NCBI GenBank assembly: GCA_035513215.1
Contig: DATKCK010000088.1
Span: 1 to 9,297 of the forward strand
Direction: 5' to 3'
DNA length: 9,297 bases
Source of the DNA: DATCZB01 sp035513215
GTDB taxonomy: Bacteria > Pseudomonadota > Gammaproteobacteria > Steroidobacterales > Rariloculaceae
Positions 1 through 5,943 of this stretch are shown here, in pieces. A model generated the notes under the pieces. That model ran no database searches and had not been told where the DNA came from. It saw only the letters and a list, made by a program, of their open reading frames with translations. Position 1 is the first letter of the stretch, and each line of letters opens with the position of its first letter. The translations under genes and the position numbers were made by a program.

Positions 1-29
1 GTAAGAGCCTCGTCAGCTCGTGGAAAATG

Positions 30-70
30 CAACGCCTGGAAGCTTCTAACTTCCGGGCGTTGTGCTTTTT
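30..70. terminator. Rho-independent terminator hairpin at the end of the integrase-alpA gene set
   Basis: Bases 30-36 pair with 56-62 (CAACGCC with GGCGTTG) and 38-42 pair with 50-54 (GGAAG with CTTCC). A T-G wobble at 37/55 joins the two helices into a 13-bp stem with a 7-base loop. On the plus strand it is followed by TGC and five T. On the minus strand it is followed by GCATTTT. It could therefore stop transcripts from both sides: the leftward int-alpA transcript, whose last stop is at 83, and any rightward gene ending at or before base 30. No gene is supported in 1-29. A TAA at 2-4 could be the stop of a plus-strand gene outside the window, but nothing else supports that. Confidence 0.75.
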
Positions 71-82
71 GGGATCGGAAAA

Positions 83-265
83 TCACGCGGCTTGGTTCTC
101 GCGCTCTAGGTCACGTCGCTCGACCTCTGCGAGCTTCCAGCGTGTGCATTGCTCAGAGAGCTTCGTTGGCTTGGGGAGAATTCCCCGGTTGACCCAACGC
201 CATACGGTCGAGCGAGAAATGTTGTAGCGCTGTGCGAGCTGCGCGTCGGAAACGTAGATCACCAT
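83..265 (-). CDS. AlpA-family helix-turn-helix transcriptional regulator of an integrative element
   Basis: This 60-residue protein is a complete AlpA-like (MerR-type helix-turn-helix) regulator. The segment VSDAQLAQRYNISRSTVWRW (about residues 5-24) is the DNA-binding helix-turn-helix. The following GILPKPTKLSEQCTRWKLAEVE (about 27-48) is the AlpA signature, with the conserved LPKP, the KLS turn and the RW pair. AlpA of the P4-like element CP4-57 activates that element's integrase and so promotes excision; others act as excisionases. The ATG at 265 is chosen because AGAGGG (280-275) precedes it by 9 bases. An in-frame ATG at 307 would add 14 residues but lacks a Shine-Dalgarno sequence. The gene is last in the int, hypothetical, alpA series. 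Its start codon lies inside one arm of a 14-bp inverted repeat, which suggests autoregulation or RNA-level control of its start. Confidence 0.85.
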   Translation of the reverse strand: MVIYVSDAQLAQRYNISRSTVWRWVNRGILPKPTKLSEQCTRWKLAEVERRDLERENQAA

Positions 266-324
266 CGTTGAACCCTCTATCGTGCGCAGGGATAGAACGC
301 CCTGCATCGAGGTTCAACGATGGT
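261..324. repeat. 14-bp perfect inverted repeat around the alpA start and putative promoter
   Basis: ACCATCGTTGAACC at 261-274 is the exact reverse complement of GGTTCAACGATGGT at 311-324, with 36 bp between the arms. The left arm contains the alpA start codon (263-265). The right arm contains, on the minus strand, TTGAAC (317-312), which has a TATCCC 17 bases downstream (294-289) and so may be a -35/-10 pair. The pair of arms could be operator half sites bound by AlpA or a phage-type repressor. In a read-through transcript from the integrase the arms could instead form a long hairpin that hides the alpA start codon. Confidence 0.6.
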
Positions 325-360
325 CTAAGTTGAGGTTCGAGTGAATGCGTTGACGGGAGC

Positions 361-372
361 TAGCGATCGCTA
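361..372. repeat. 12-bp perfect palindrome at the end of the hypothetical gene
   Basis: TAGCGATCGCTA reads the same on both strands and overlaps the TAG stop (372-370) of the minus-strand gene that ends here. It has no loop or T-run, so it is not a terminator by itself. It may be a protein-binding site or chance. Confidence 0.35.
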
Positions 373-750
373 AGTCGCGTTTCGCAACTGTCTTAATTTC
401 TTTCTGATCGTGTCTGGGGTGCGGTTGTATTTTTGGGATAGATCCCTTATGCCCTCGGCTTTAGCCTTCGCCTTGGTCAACCCGGCATCGACGTGTTTCT
501 CTACCAGTTGATTCAGTTGCGAGTCGATATCGTCAGGCACTCTAGCGGTTCGCGGCCGCCGTTTCTTTGCGTTGGCTCGATTGGTCGCTTTACGCTTTTC
601 GTGCTTGGGGTTCCACGAATTCGTAGACTCGTCGATCAGAATCCCGATAGCCTCATCGTCTGACCATCCTTCTGCACGAAGCTCCATGAACCTCACAAGG
701 TCCAATTCCAAATCGCCTGATGCCTTTGGGACAAATGGCGGCTTACCCAC
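370..750 (-). CDS. Hypothetical basic protein between integrase and alpA, possible C-terminal helix-turn-helix
   Basis: I do not recognise this 126-residue protein. It has an acidic N-terminal third (residues 10-45), a strongly basic linker around residues 48-70 (KHEKRKATNRANAKKRRPRT), and a helical C-terminal third. The C-terminal segment RDLSQKYNRTPDTIRKKLRQLR (about 102-123) resembles a helix-turn-helix, so DNA binding is likely but inferred. The start is a GTG at 750, whose reading begins 8 bp before the integrase stop (745-743), with GGAA just upstream. This overlap suggests translational coupling to the integrase. An in-frame ATG at 687 is an alternative that would remove 21 residues. 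Base composition is visibly less GC-rich than in the chromosomal genes to the right, as expected for element cargo or control genes. No signal peptide or membrane segment is seen. Confidence 0.6.
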   Translation of the reverse strand: MGKPPFVPKASGDLELDLVRFMELRAEGWSDDEAIGILIDESTNSWNPKHEKRKATNRANAKKRRPRTARVPDDIDSQLNQLVEKHVDAGLTKAKAKAEGIRDLSQKYNRTPDTIRKKLRQLRNAT

Positions 751-1984
751 GCTTCCGCCCCCGTATCGGCGTCACGCTCGCTTTCTTCGGTGGCGTCGAA
801 CAGAACGTGCCCCACGAGCCCATGAGCCGCGTTCGCTTCGGTAACAGCTCATCGCGCGCATACGCGGCCCGCGTCGCATCGCTCGACACATGAGCAAGCG
901 CCAGCTCCGAGACTTCATCCGCGTAGCTCGTCGATGATCGGCACCAGTCCTTAAACGTCGATCGGAACCCGTGCGGCACGGCGGCGACGCCCATGCGCCG
1001 GCAGACGGCCGAGATCGACATATCCGAGAGCGAACCGGCGCGCTCCGCTGGAAAGACGTGATCGTTGCCGGCCATGCGCGGCAGCGCCTTGAGCACCTTC
1101 ATGGCGGCTGCCGACAACGGGACGGTATGCGCCTTGCCGGCCTTCATTCGCTCTGCCGGCACGGTCCATACCTTGGCGTCCATATCGATCTCGTCCCACG
1201 TCGCGAGCCGGATCTCACCAGACCGCGCCGCCGTCAAAATCGCGAACTCAAGCGCCCGAGCCGCCATCCCTTCGGCCTCGCGAAGTTGCTCCATGAAGCC
1301 GGGTAACTCCTGCCACGGTAGCGCCCGCATGTGCTTGACCTTGCGGACCTTCGACGGCTTCGGCAGGACGTGATCGAGGTTGCCGCGCCACCGGGCCGGA
1401 TTGTCGCCAGTGCGATACCCACTGACCGTCGCCCAGGCGAGCACGGACTCAATGCGCCCCCGGAGCCGCGAAGCCGTCTCGGTCTTCGTCGTCCAGATCG
1501 GCTCGAGAACCTTGACGATATGCGCCAGCTCCACGTCCGCGACGGGCAGCTTGCCGATCTTCGGGCTCGCATAGGTCTCGATGGTCGAGAGCCATTGCGC
1601 CGAGTGCTTGGGGTTCTTGAACTCCTGAGACTTCGACTTGTGGCACGCCTTCGCGGCCTCGTCGAATGTTAGGCGCTTGGCTGCATTGGCCCTCAGAGCG
1701 TCGCGCGCTCCCCGCCTGGCCTCGATCGGGTCGATGCCCTGCCGGATCTGCGCCTTGATCTCTCGCGCCTGATCGCGGGCATATTCGAGCGTGACGTCGG
1801 GGTAGGCGCCGAGCCCTATGTCCGGGCGCCGATCGCCGACTTTGACGCGCAAAATCCACGACGCCGCGAGCGTGTCCTTGACGTTCAGGTGCAGCCCGGC
1901 GACACCGCCGACCGCATGGAAGCCCGGCCGCTTGGCGAGACGCCGGACCTCGACGGCAGAAAGCTCCTTTGCGCGCTTCGGCAT
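743..1984 (-). CDS. P4-type tyrosine recombinase/integrase
   Basis: This 413-residue protein has the architecture of P4-family integrases that insert elements into tRNA genes. There is an N-terminal arm-binding domain (DUF4102 type, about 5-100: LSAVEVRRL, GLHLNV, SWILRVKV, IGLGAYPDVTLEYAR), a core-binding SAM-like helical domain (about 105-205), and a C-terminal catalytic domain. Numbered from ATG 1984, the catalytic residues are all present: Arg254 in TAARSGEIR, Lys284 in AGKAHTVPLS, His338 and Arg341 in PHGFRSTF, His365 in LALAHVSSDATRAAY, and the nucleophile Tyr375. The length is typical and the gene looks intact. ATG 1984 is preferred because a good promoter at 2051-2023 would start transcription downstream of the other in-frame ATG at 2032, and because MPKRAKELSAVEV is the usual kind of N-terminus for the family. 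It reads away from the putative attachment site at 2148-2161. Confidence 0.93.
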   Translation of the reverse strand: MPKRAKELSAVEVRRLAKRPGFHAVGGVAGLHLNVKDTLAASWILRVKVGDRRPDIGLGAYPDVTLEYARDQAREIKAQIRQGIDPIEARRGARDALRANAAKRLTFDEAAKACHKSKSQEFKNPKHSAQWLSTIETYASPKIGKLPVADVELAHIVKVLEPIWTTKTETASRLRGRIESVLAWATVSGYRTGDNPARWRGNLDHVLPKPSKVRKVKHMRALPWQELPGFMEQLREAEGMAARALEFAILTAARSGEIRLATWDEIDMDAKVWTVPAERMKAGKAHTVPLSAAAMKVLKALPRMAGNDHVFPAERAGSLSDMSISAVCRRMGVAAVPHGFRSTFKDWCRSSTSYADEVSELALAHVSSDATRAAYARDELLPKRTRLMGSWGTFCSTPPKKASVTPIRGRKRG

Positions 1985-2022
1985 TTTCTTTCCGCCAAAG
2001 TCCTTGACCCAACACCCGTCCC

Positions 2023-2051
2023 AACATAGCATGTGTCATTGGATGCGACAA
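2023..2051 (-). promoter_or_regulatory. Putative sigma-70 promoter of the integrase
   Basis: On the minus strand TTGTCG (2051-2046) and TATGTT (2028-2023) are separated by exactly 17 bases. Each matches the sigma-70 consensus at four of six positions. The predicted transcription start, near 2016, leaves a leader of about 30 bases before the ATG at 1984. The palindrome GTTGCAAC (2052-2059) adjoins the -35 box and could be an operator. Confidence 0.45.
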
Positions 2052-2147
2052 GTTGCAACGGGATAGGGCTAGGGATATTCGTAACTTTCTGATTTATTAG
2101 GCGAATTGGCGGCGGGTTGCGACGGGCTGCGACTGCAACCGACCAGA

Positions 2148-2161
2148 CACCCTCTCCGCCA
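2148..2161 (+). other. Putative attachment-site core matching a tRNA-Ser 3' end
   Basis: CACCCTCTCCGCCA equals the acceptor-stem 3' strand plus CCA of many gammaproteobacterial tRNA-Ser genes. The bases upstream (GACTGCAACCGACCAGA) do not contain the T-arm GGTTCGAATCC, so this is a fragment and not a tRNA gene. P4-type integrases recombine at tRNA 3' ends and leave such a short direct repeat at the far end of the island. The orientation predicts the intact tRNA-Ser to the left of the window, with the element between it and this point. Confidence 0.5.
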
Positions 2162-2287
2162 AACCCTTCGATACATCAATGAGTTACACTTCGGTGAGAG
2201 TTTGCCCGACCGTTCCCCCGCGGCCGCGACCTGGCGTCGGGCCCTGCGAGCGAGCTGGTCGCTCGCCCCCGGCGTCCTTGCCCTGCC

Positions 2288-2307
2288 CTGTCGCAATTTG
2301 GCGACAG
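2288..2307. repeat. 7-bp inverted repeat upstream of the small acidic gene
   Basis: CTGTCGC (2288-2294) and GCGACAG (2301-2307) flank the hexamer AATTTG. The spacing and symmetry are those of a dimeric-repressor operator. It sits just before TTGGAA (2308-2313), which has TAACTA 17 bases downstream (2331-2336), a weak candidate promoter for the gene that starts at 2387. No T-run follows, so a terminator role is unlikely. Confidence 0.4.
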
Positions 2308-2386
2308 TTGGAAATCCTAATTAGCTGTGCTAACTATCTTGTCTGGCGAGTCGATCCCGACACGCGCTCTGCAAGGGATAATCCGT

Positions 2387-2578
2387 ATGGCCGACCCATC
2401 GAAGGTGAAACCGGATAGCACGTATGTCCTGGACGAGGACGTCATCGAGCAGCTCGAGGATCTCACGCTCACCTCGGTCATCCGAGACGCCTCCGAGCTT
2501 CCGGCGCCGGAACCGCTCGACGAAAAGCCGCCAGATGTCGATGACTTCGACTTCGATATCCTATCGCCAAAGGACTGA
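2387..2578 (+). CDS. Small acidic hypothetical protein (63 residues)
   Basis: I do not recognise this protein. The ATG at 2387 is chosen because AAGGGAT (2373-2379) gives a Shine-Dalgarno at usual spacing. An in-frame ATG at 2327 would add 20 residues and lacks a clear ribosome site. The protein is strongly acidic and proline-containing. A predicted helix around residues 12-35 (YVLDEDVIEQLEDLTLTSVI) is followed by a disordered acidic tail (PEPLDEKPPDVDDFDFDIL). There is no signal peptide, membrane segment or cysteine. Acidic tails of this type occur in DNA mimics, anti-sigma-like peptides and adaptor proteins, but no function can be assigned. It stands alone, just outside the putative element border, and converges with the hydrolase gene that ends at 2621, 42 bp away. 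Confidence 0.6.
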   Translation: MADPSKVKPDSTYVLDEDVIEQLEDLTLTSVIRDASELPAPEPLDEKPPDVDDFDFDILSPKD

Positions 2579-2620
2579 ATGCCGCGCCGGAACGAGTCGC
2601 AACGCCGTCAATAGCGGCAC

Positions 2621-3334
2621 TCAAGCGAGCGCCTCGGCCAGAAACGCCATCGTCGATGCCCAGGCCCGCCGGTCTGCGGCGGCATTGTAGACGGTACCGA
2701 AATCCGGATCGTTCGCTTTCGGATTCGTGAATGCGTGCATCGTGCCGCCGTAAACGTGGATCTGCCAGTCGGCGCCGGCGCCGGTCAGCTCCTTCTCGAG
2801 CGCGTTTACGGCCGCGGCCGGCACCATCGGATCGTCGTGGCCGTGCAGCGCGAGCACCTTCGCGCGGATCGGCACACCGGGCGCCGGCTCGGGCGGCGTG
2901 AACAGGCCATGCAGGCTGACGACCCCGCCAACGTCGGCGCCGCTGCGCGCGAGATCGAGCACGCACAGGCCGCCGAAGCAGAATCCGATCGCCGCGATAC
3001 GACTCGAATCGACCTCATCTTGTGCCTGTAAGGCCCTGACTGAACTCGCCATACGGGCCTGCAACATCGGACGGTGGGCGAGGAAGGGCGCGATCAGGGC
3101 CGCGTTCTCCTCGCGGCTCTCGCCGCGCACGCCGGGGCCGTAGAGATCGAGCGCGAAACCGGCATAGCCCTCTGCCGCGAGCCGGCGTGCCGTCTCGTCC
3201 TCTTGCTCGCCGCGGCCCCCCCAGGCGTGGGCGATCAGAACGCCGGGCACCGGGCCCGCCGCCGCGTCGTCGACGGCCAGGAGCCCTTCGAGCCGGGTAC
3301 CCGCGTGCTCGTATTCAACCAGTCTCTCGGTCAC
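2621..3334 (-). CDS. Dienelactone hydrolase family protein
   Basis: This 237-residue cytoplasmic alpha/beta hydrolase has the usual family length. The triad is visible: nucleophile Cys119 in the elbow GFCFGG (117-122), Asp168 in LHGHDDPMVP, and His200 in GGTMHAFTNP. Cysteine in the elbow in place of serine is diagnostic of the dienelactone hydrolase group, whose type enzymes open dienelactone to maleylacetate in chlorocatechol breakdown. Many members act on other lactones or esters, so the substrate is open. The oxyanion region is at HAWGGRGEQ (36-44). The start is a GTG at 3334, preceded by GGGAGA. It lies inside the aldolase gene and overlaps its end by 20 bp, so the two are probably translationally coupled. 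It is the last gene of the minus-strand cluster. Confidence 0.9.
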   Translation of the reverse strand: MTERLVEYEHAGTRLEGLLAVDDAAAGPVPGVLIAHAWGGRGEQEDETARRLAAEGYAGFALDLYGPGVRGESREENAALIAPFLAHRPMLQARMASSVRALQAQDEVDSSRIAAIGFCFGGLCVLDLARSGADVGGVVSLHGLFTPPEPAPGVPIRAKVLALHGHDDPMVPAAAVNALEKELTGAGADWQIHVYGGTMHAFTNPKANDPDFGTVYNAAADRRAWASTMAFLAEALA

Positions 3335-4103
3335 TGTTCGTCTCTCCCTCGATAGCGTTGAGCTTCTGCTTCAGCTGCCTCGCGCCGAGGCCCAGCAGCA
3401 GGCAATCGACGCCAGCGCAGATCAGCGTGTAGCCGCGTTTCGCATAGGACGCGACGGCGTCGGCATCGGCGCCGAAAATCCCGAGCGGCATGCCGGCGGC
3501 CCGGCAGCACCGCGTCACGCGATCGATGGCCGCGACGACGGCCGGATGCCCGATGTCGCCCGGATGGCCGAGACTTGCCGACAGGTCGTACGGGCCGATG
3601 AAGACCGCGTCGAGCCCGGCCACGGCCGCAATCGCGTCGATATTCTCGACCGCGCGCGCATGTTCCACCTGAATCACGACCGCGATCTCGTCGTTTGCGC
3701 GGGCGACGTAGTCGCTGAACGCAAAGCCGTAGCCGTGCGCGCGCGCGAGACCCATGCCGCGTTCGCCGTCGGGCGCGTAACGCGCGAAACGAACGGCCCG
3801 GGCCGCCTCCTCGCCCGTCTCGACCTGCGGCACGATGATGCCGGCCGCGCCGAGATCGAGCACGCGCTTGATCGCCCCCGCCTCGAGCGTCGGAACCCGG
3901 ACGACACAGGCAAGATCGCGATCGACGGCCTGGAGGATCGAAACTAGCGCCGAGGTGCCGATCGCGCCGTGCTCCGTATCGATGAAGAGCCAGTCGAACC
4001 CCGCCCCGGCAAGCACCTCGGCGACGGCGGCCGAAGGCAGGTTCAGCAAGGTACCGTGCAGCGTCTCCCCACCGCGAAGTCTGTCGCGAAATCCCTCGAT
4101 CAT
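3315..4103 (-). CDS. HpcH/HpaI aldolase family protein (class II pyruvate-type aldolase)
   Basis: This 262-residue protein matches 4-hydroxy-2-oxoheptanedioate aldolase and related HpcH/HpaI enzymes in length and motifs. These TIM-barrel enzymes use a divalent metal to cleave 2-oxo-4-hydroxy acids reversibly to pyruvate (or glyoxylate-type products) and an aldehyde. The general-base histidine His45 is in FIDTEHG, and Arg69 is in VVRVPT. Metal ligands are Glu147 in VIQVE and Asp173 in the signature FIGPYDLSASLG. The barrel motif IIVPQVET is at 89-96. The C-terminal GVDCLLLG (231-238) is also typical. The true substrate is unknown. The ATG at 4103 has no clear Shine-Dalgarno. Instead a four-codon frame (ATG ATG CAG AAA TGA, 4114-4100) ends overlapping the start as ATGA, so coupling is possible. 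The transporter ends 43 bp upstream and the hydrolase overlaps downstream. Confidence 0.92.
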   Translation of the reverse strand: MIEGFRDRLRGGETLHGTLLNLPSAAVAEVLAGAGFDWLFIDTEHGAIGTSALVSILQAVDRDLACVVRVPTLEAGAIKRVLDLGAAGIIVPQVETGEEAARAVRFARYAPDGERGMGLARAHGYGFAFSDYVARANDEIAVVIQVEHARAVENIDAIAAVAGLDAVFIGPYDLSASLGHPGDIGHPAVVAAIDRVTRCCRAAGMPLGIFGADADAVASYAKRGYTLICAGVDCLLLGLGARQLKQKLNAIEGETNSDRETG

Positions 4104-4146
4104 TTCTGCATCATTTTTCGCACAGTGTAACCGAGCCGGGCGGAAC

Positions 4147-5943
4147 TCATACGCCGAGGGGCCAGACCATCAGAATCGTCGGCACGGCGACGGCAATGAC
4201 GATCAGCTCGAGCGGCAGGCCGAGGCGCCAGTAGTCGCCGAAGCGGAATCCGCCGGGCCCGAGAATCAGCGTGTTGTTCTGGTGGCCGATCGGCGTCAGG
4301 AAGGCGCACGATGCGCCGACCGCGACGGCCATCAGGAAAGGGTCCGCGCTCGCGTTGAGCTGCGCGGCCGTGCCGATCGCGATCGGGCACATGACGGCAG
4401 CCGTTGCCGCGTTGTTCATCAAATCCGACAGCGTCATGCTGAGCACGAGAATCACGATCAGCGCGATCACCGGGCGCCCCTGAGCGAAGGTATCGAGCAG
4501 GAACGAGGCGACGAGATCGGCCGCGCCCGTGCTCTCCATGGCGCCGGCGACCGGAATCAGCGCGCCGAGCAGCACGATGACGGGCCAGTCGATCGTGTGA
4601 TAGACCTCGCGCACGGATACGACGCCGAGCACGAGATACGTGAGGACGCCGGCCGCAAACGCCGTCGCCGGCGCCGCGAGCCCCGAGACCGTCAGGCCGA
4701 TCGCCGCGAGCAGCACGACCGCGGCCGTCAGCGCGCGCCGCGACTGCGCGAGATTCAGCGCGCGCTCGGCCAGCGGCACGCAACCGTAGCGGGCGGCGAA
4801 CTCCGCAATCGCCGCGGCCGTCCCCTGCATCAGCAGGACGTCCCCCGTCGTCAGGCGAATGTCCCTGAGCCGCCCGACCGGGCTTCTTCCCTGGCGCGAT
4901 ACTGCGAGCAGGTTGAGCCCGTAGCGCGTGCGCAGACTGATATCGGTCGCCGATCGCCCCGTGAGCTCGGCATTCGGCAAAACGGCAAGCTCCGTCAGCT
5001 CGATCTCGTCCGACTTCAGGACCTTGCCCTTTTCGTCGATCTCGCCGCGCTCGTCGACGACGGCTTCCCCGAGCTCGAGGCCGAGCGCGCCGAGCGCATC
5101 GCCGAGCTTCTCCGGCTCCGCGCGCAGCAGCAGGATGTCCCCGTCGCGCACCTCGCGGTAGCGATTCGGTGCGGGCATCCGGCGCTCGCCGCGAATGAGG
5201 CCGATGACGAGCGCGTCCGCTTCGCTGAGCGCCTCCTCGACCTGTGCCAGCGTCATGCCGACGGCATCCGAGGCCTCCGGGACGCGCGCCTCGGTCAGAT
5301 ACTGCCCGGTCACGAAGCCGGCCCCCGCGTCGCGCTGCCGGGCCGGCACGAGCCAGCGACCGAGCAGCAGCGTGGCTACGAGGCCGGCCCCGGCGACGGC
5401 GACGCCGACCGGCGTGAAGTCGAACATGGCAAAGGACAGCCCGCCGAGCTCCTCGCGAAAGCCGGCGACGATCAGGTTCGGCGGCGTGCCGATCAGCGTG
5501 GTCATGCCGCCGAGAATCGAGGCGAAGGACAAAGGCATCAGCACCTTGCCGGGCGGCAGCCCCTGGCGCTCGGCGAGCTTGATCCCGACCGGCATCAGAA
5601 GCGCGAGCGCGCCGACGTTGTTCATGAATGCCGAGAGCCCTGCCGCCAGCGTCAGCAGCACGATCAGCGCGATCGACGGCGGTGCCGACGCCGGCATCAG
5701 GCGCTTGACGACGACGTCGATCGCGCCGGCCCCTTTCAGCCCGACGCCGAGCACGAGCACGCAAACGACGGTGATGACGGCCGGGTGGCCGAACCCGCTG
5801 AACGCCTCGCCCTGACCGACGAGCCCAAGGGCGACGCAGGCGAGCAGCGCCGCGAGCGCGACGAGGTCGTGACGCCAGCGTCCCCATACGAAAAGCCCGA
5901 CCGTCGCCGCCAGGACGAGGAGGATCAGCGTCGCTTCGACGAC
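4147..5943 (-). CDS. SLC13 (DASS) family anion transporter with two RCK_C domains; start codon unclear
   Basis: This is an inner-membrane permease of the SLC13/citrate-sulfate type, up to 598 residues. The first membrane half contains AFMNNVGALALLMP and LIGTPPN, and the second contains LMNNAATAAVMCP and TPIGHQNNTLI; these are the paired substrate-binding hairpin motifs. Between the halves, counted from the GTG at 5760, lie two cytoplasmic TrkA-C/RCK_C domains at about 152-233 and 252-330, a common arrangement in bacterial SLC13 proteins. Likely cargo is a dicarboxylate or sulfate; the sequence does not say which. The first helix (ATLILLVLAATVGLFVWGRWRHDLVAL) and HPAVITVV are encoded between 5943 and 5761, where there is no ATG, GTG or TTG. 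Homology requires this segment, so the coordinates take the whole frame. A good ribosome site, GAGGA (5952-5948), precedes two GTC codons (5943, 5940); CTG occurs at 5928. Only the TGA stop separates it, in frame, from the upstream lipoprotein gene. Confidence 0.85.
   Translation of the reverse strand, partial: VVEATLILLVLAATVGLFVWGRWRHDLVALAALLACVALGLVGQGEAFSGFGHPAVITVVCVLVLGVGLKGAGAIDVVVKRLMPASAPPSIALIVLLTLAAGLSAFMNNVGALALLMPVGIKLAERQGLPPGKVLMPLSFASILGGMTTLIGTPPNLIVAGFREELGGLSFAMFDFTPVGVAVAGAGLVATLLLGRWLVPARQRDAGAGFVTGQYLTEARVPEASDAVGMTLAQVEEALSEADALVIGLIRGERRMPAPNRYREVRDGDILLLRAEPEKLGDALGALGLELGEAVVDERGEIDEKGKVLKSDEIELTELAVLPNAELTGRSATDISLRTRYGLNLLAVSRQGRSPVGRLRDIRLTTGDVLLMQGTAAAIAEFAARYGCVPLAERALNLAQSRRALTAAVVLLAAIGLTVSGLAAPATAFAAGVLTYLVLGVVSVREVYHTIDWPVIVLLGALIPVAGAMESTGAADLVASFLLDTFAQGRPVIALIVILVLSMTLSDLMNNAATAAVMCPIAIGTAAQLNASADPFLMAVAVGASCAFLTPIGHQNNTLILGPGGFRFGDYWRLGLPLELIVIAVAVPTILMVWPLGV

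Larger units (their letters stand above)
2033..2386. other. Intergenic attachment and regulatory region between integrase and the small acidic gene
   Basis: No credible gene lies here. The stretch holds the integrase promoter, several TTGCRAC-type heptamers (2053-2059, 2117-2123, a CTGCGAC variant at 2126-2132, and an inverted copy at 2290-2296), and a GGTTGC/GCAACC inverted repeat (2115-2120 with 2135-2140). It also holds the tRNA-Ser-like core at 2148-2161 and the inverted repeat at 2288-2307. Repeated short motifs near the core fit integrase arm-type or excisionase sites, but this is inference. Confidence 0.5.

Noticed and set aside
27..227. A 66-codon plus-strand frame across the terminator
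   Set aside because: It starts inside the hairpin, runs antisense to alpA, has no ribosome site and has no recognisable features.
1985..2032. Integrase start at ATG 2032
   Set aside because: The best promoter would start transcription near 2016, downstream of this ATG, and the extra residues (MLCWDGCWVKDF) do not look like the family.
2075..2161. A complete tRNA-Ser gene ending at 2161
   Set aside because: No T-arm, anticodon stem or D-arm can be drawn upstream of the CACCCTCTCCGCCA segment.
2580..2619. TGCCGC/GCGGCA inverted repeat between the acidic gene and the hydrolase as a terminator
   Set aside because: Only 6 bp of stem with a 28-base loop and no T-run; too weak to support.
5758..5760. 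GTG at 5760 as the true transporter start
   Set aside because: It falls inside the second hydrophobic segment and would delete the first helix, which matches the family well.
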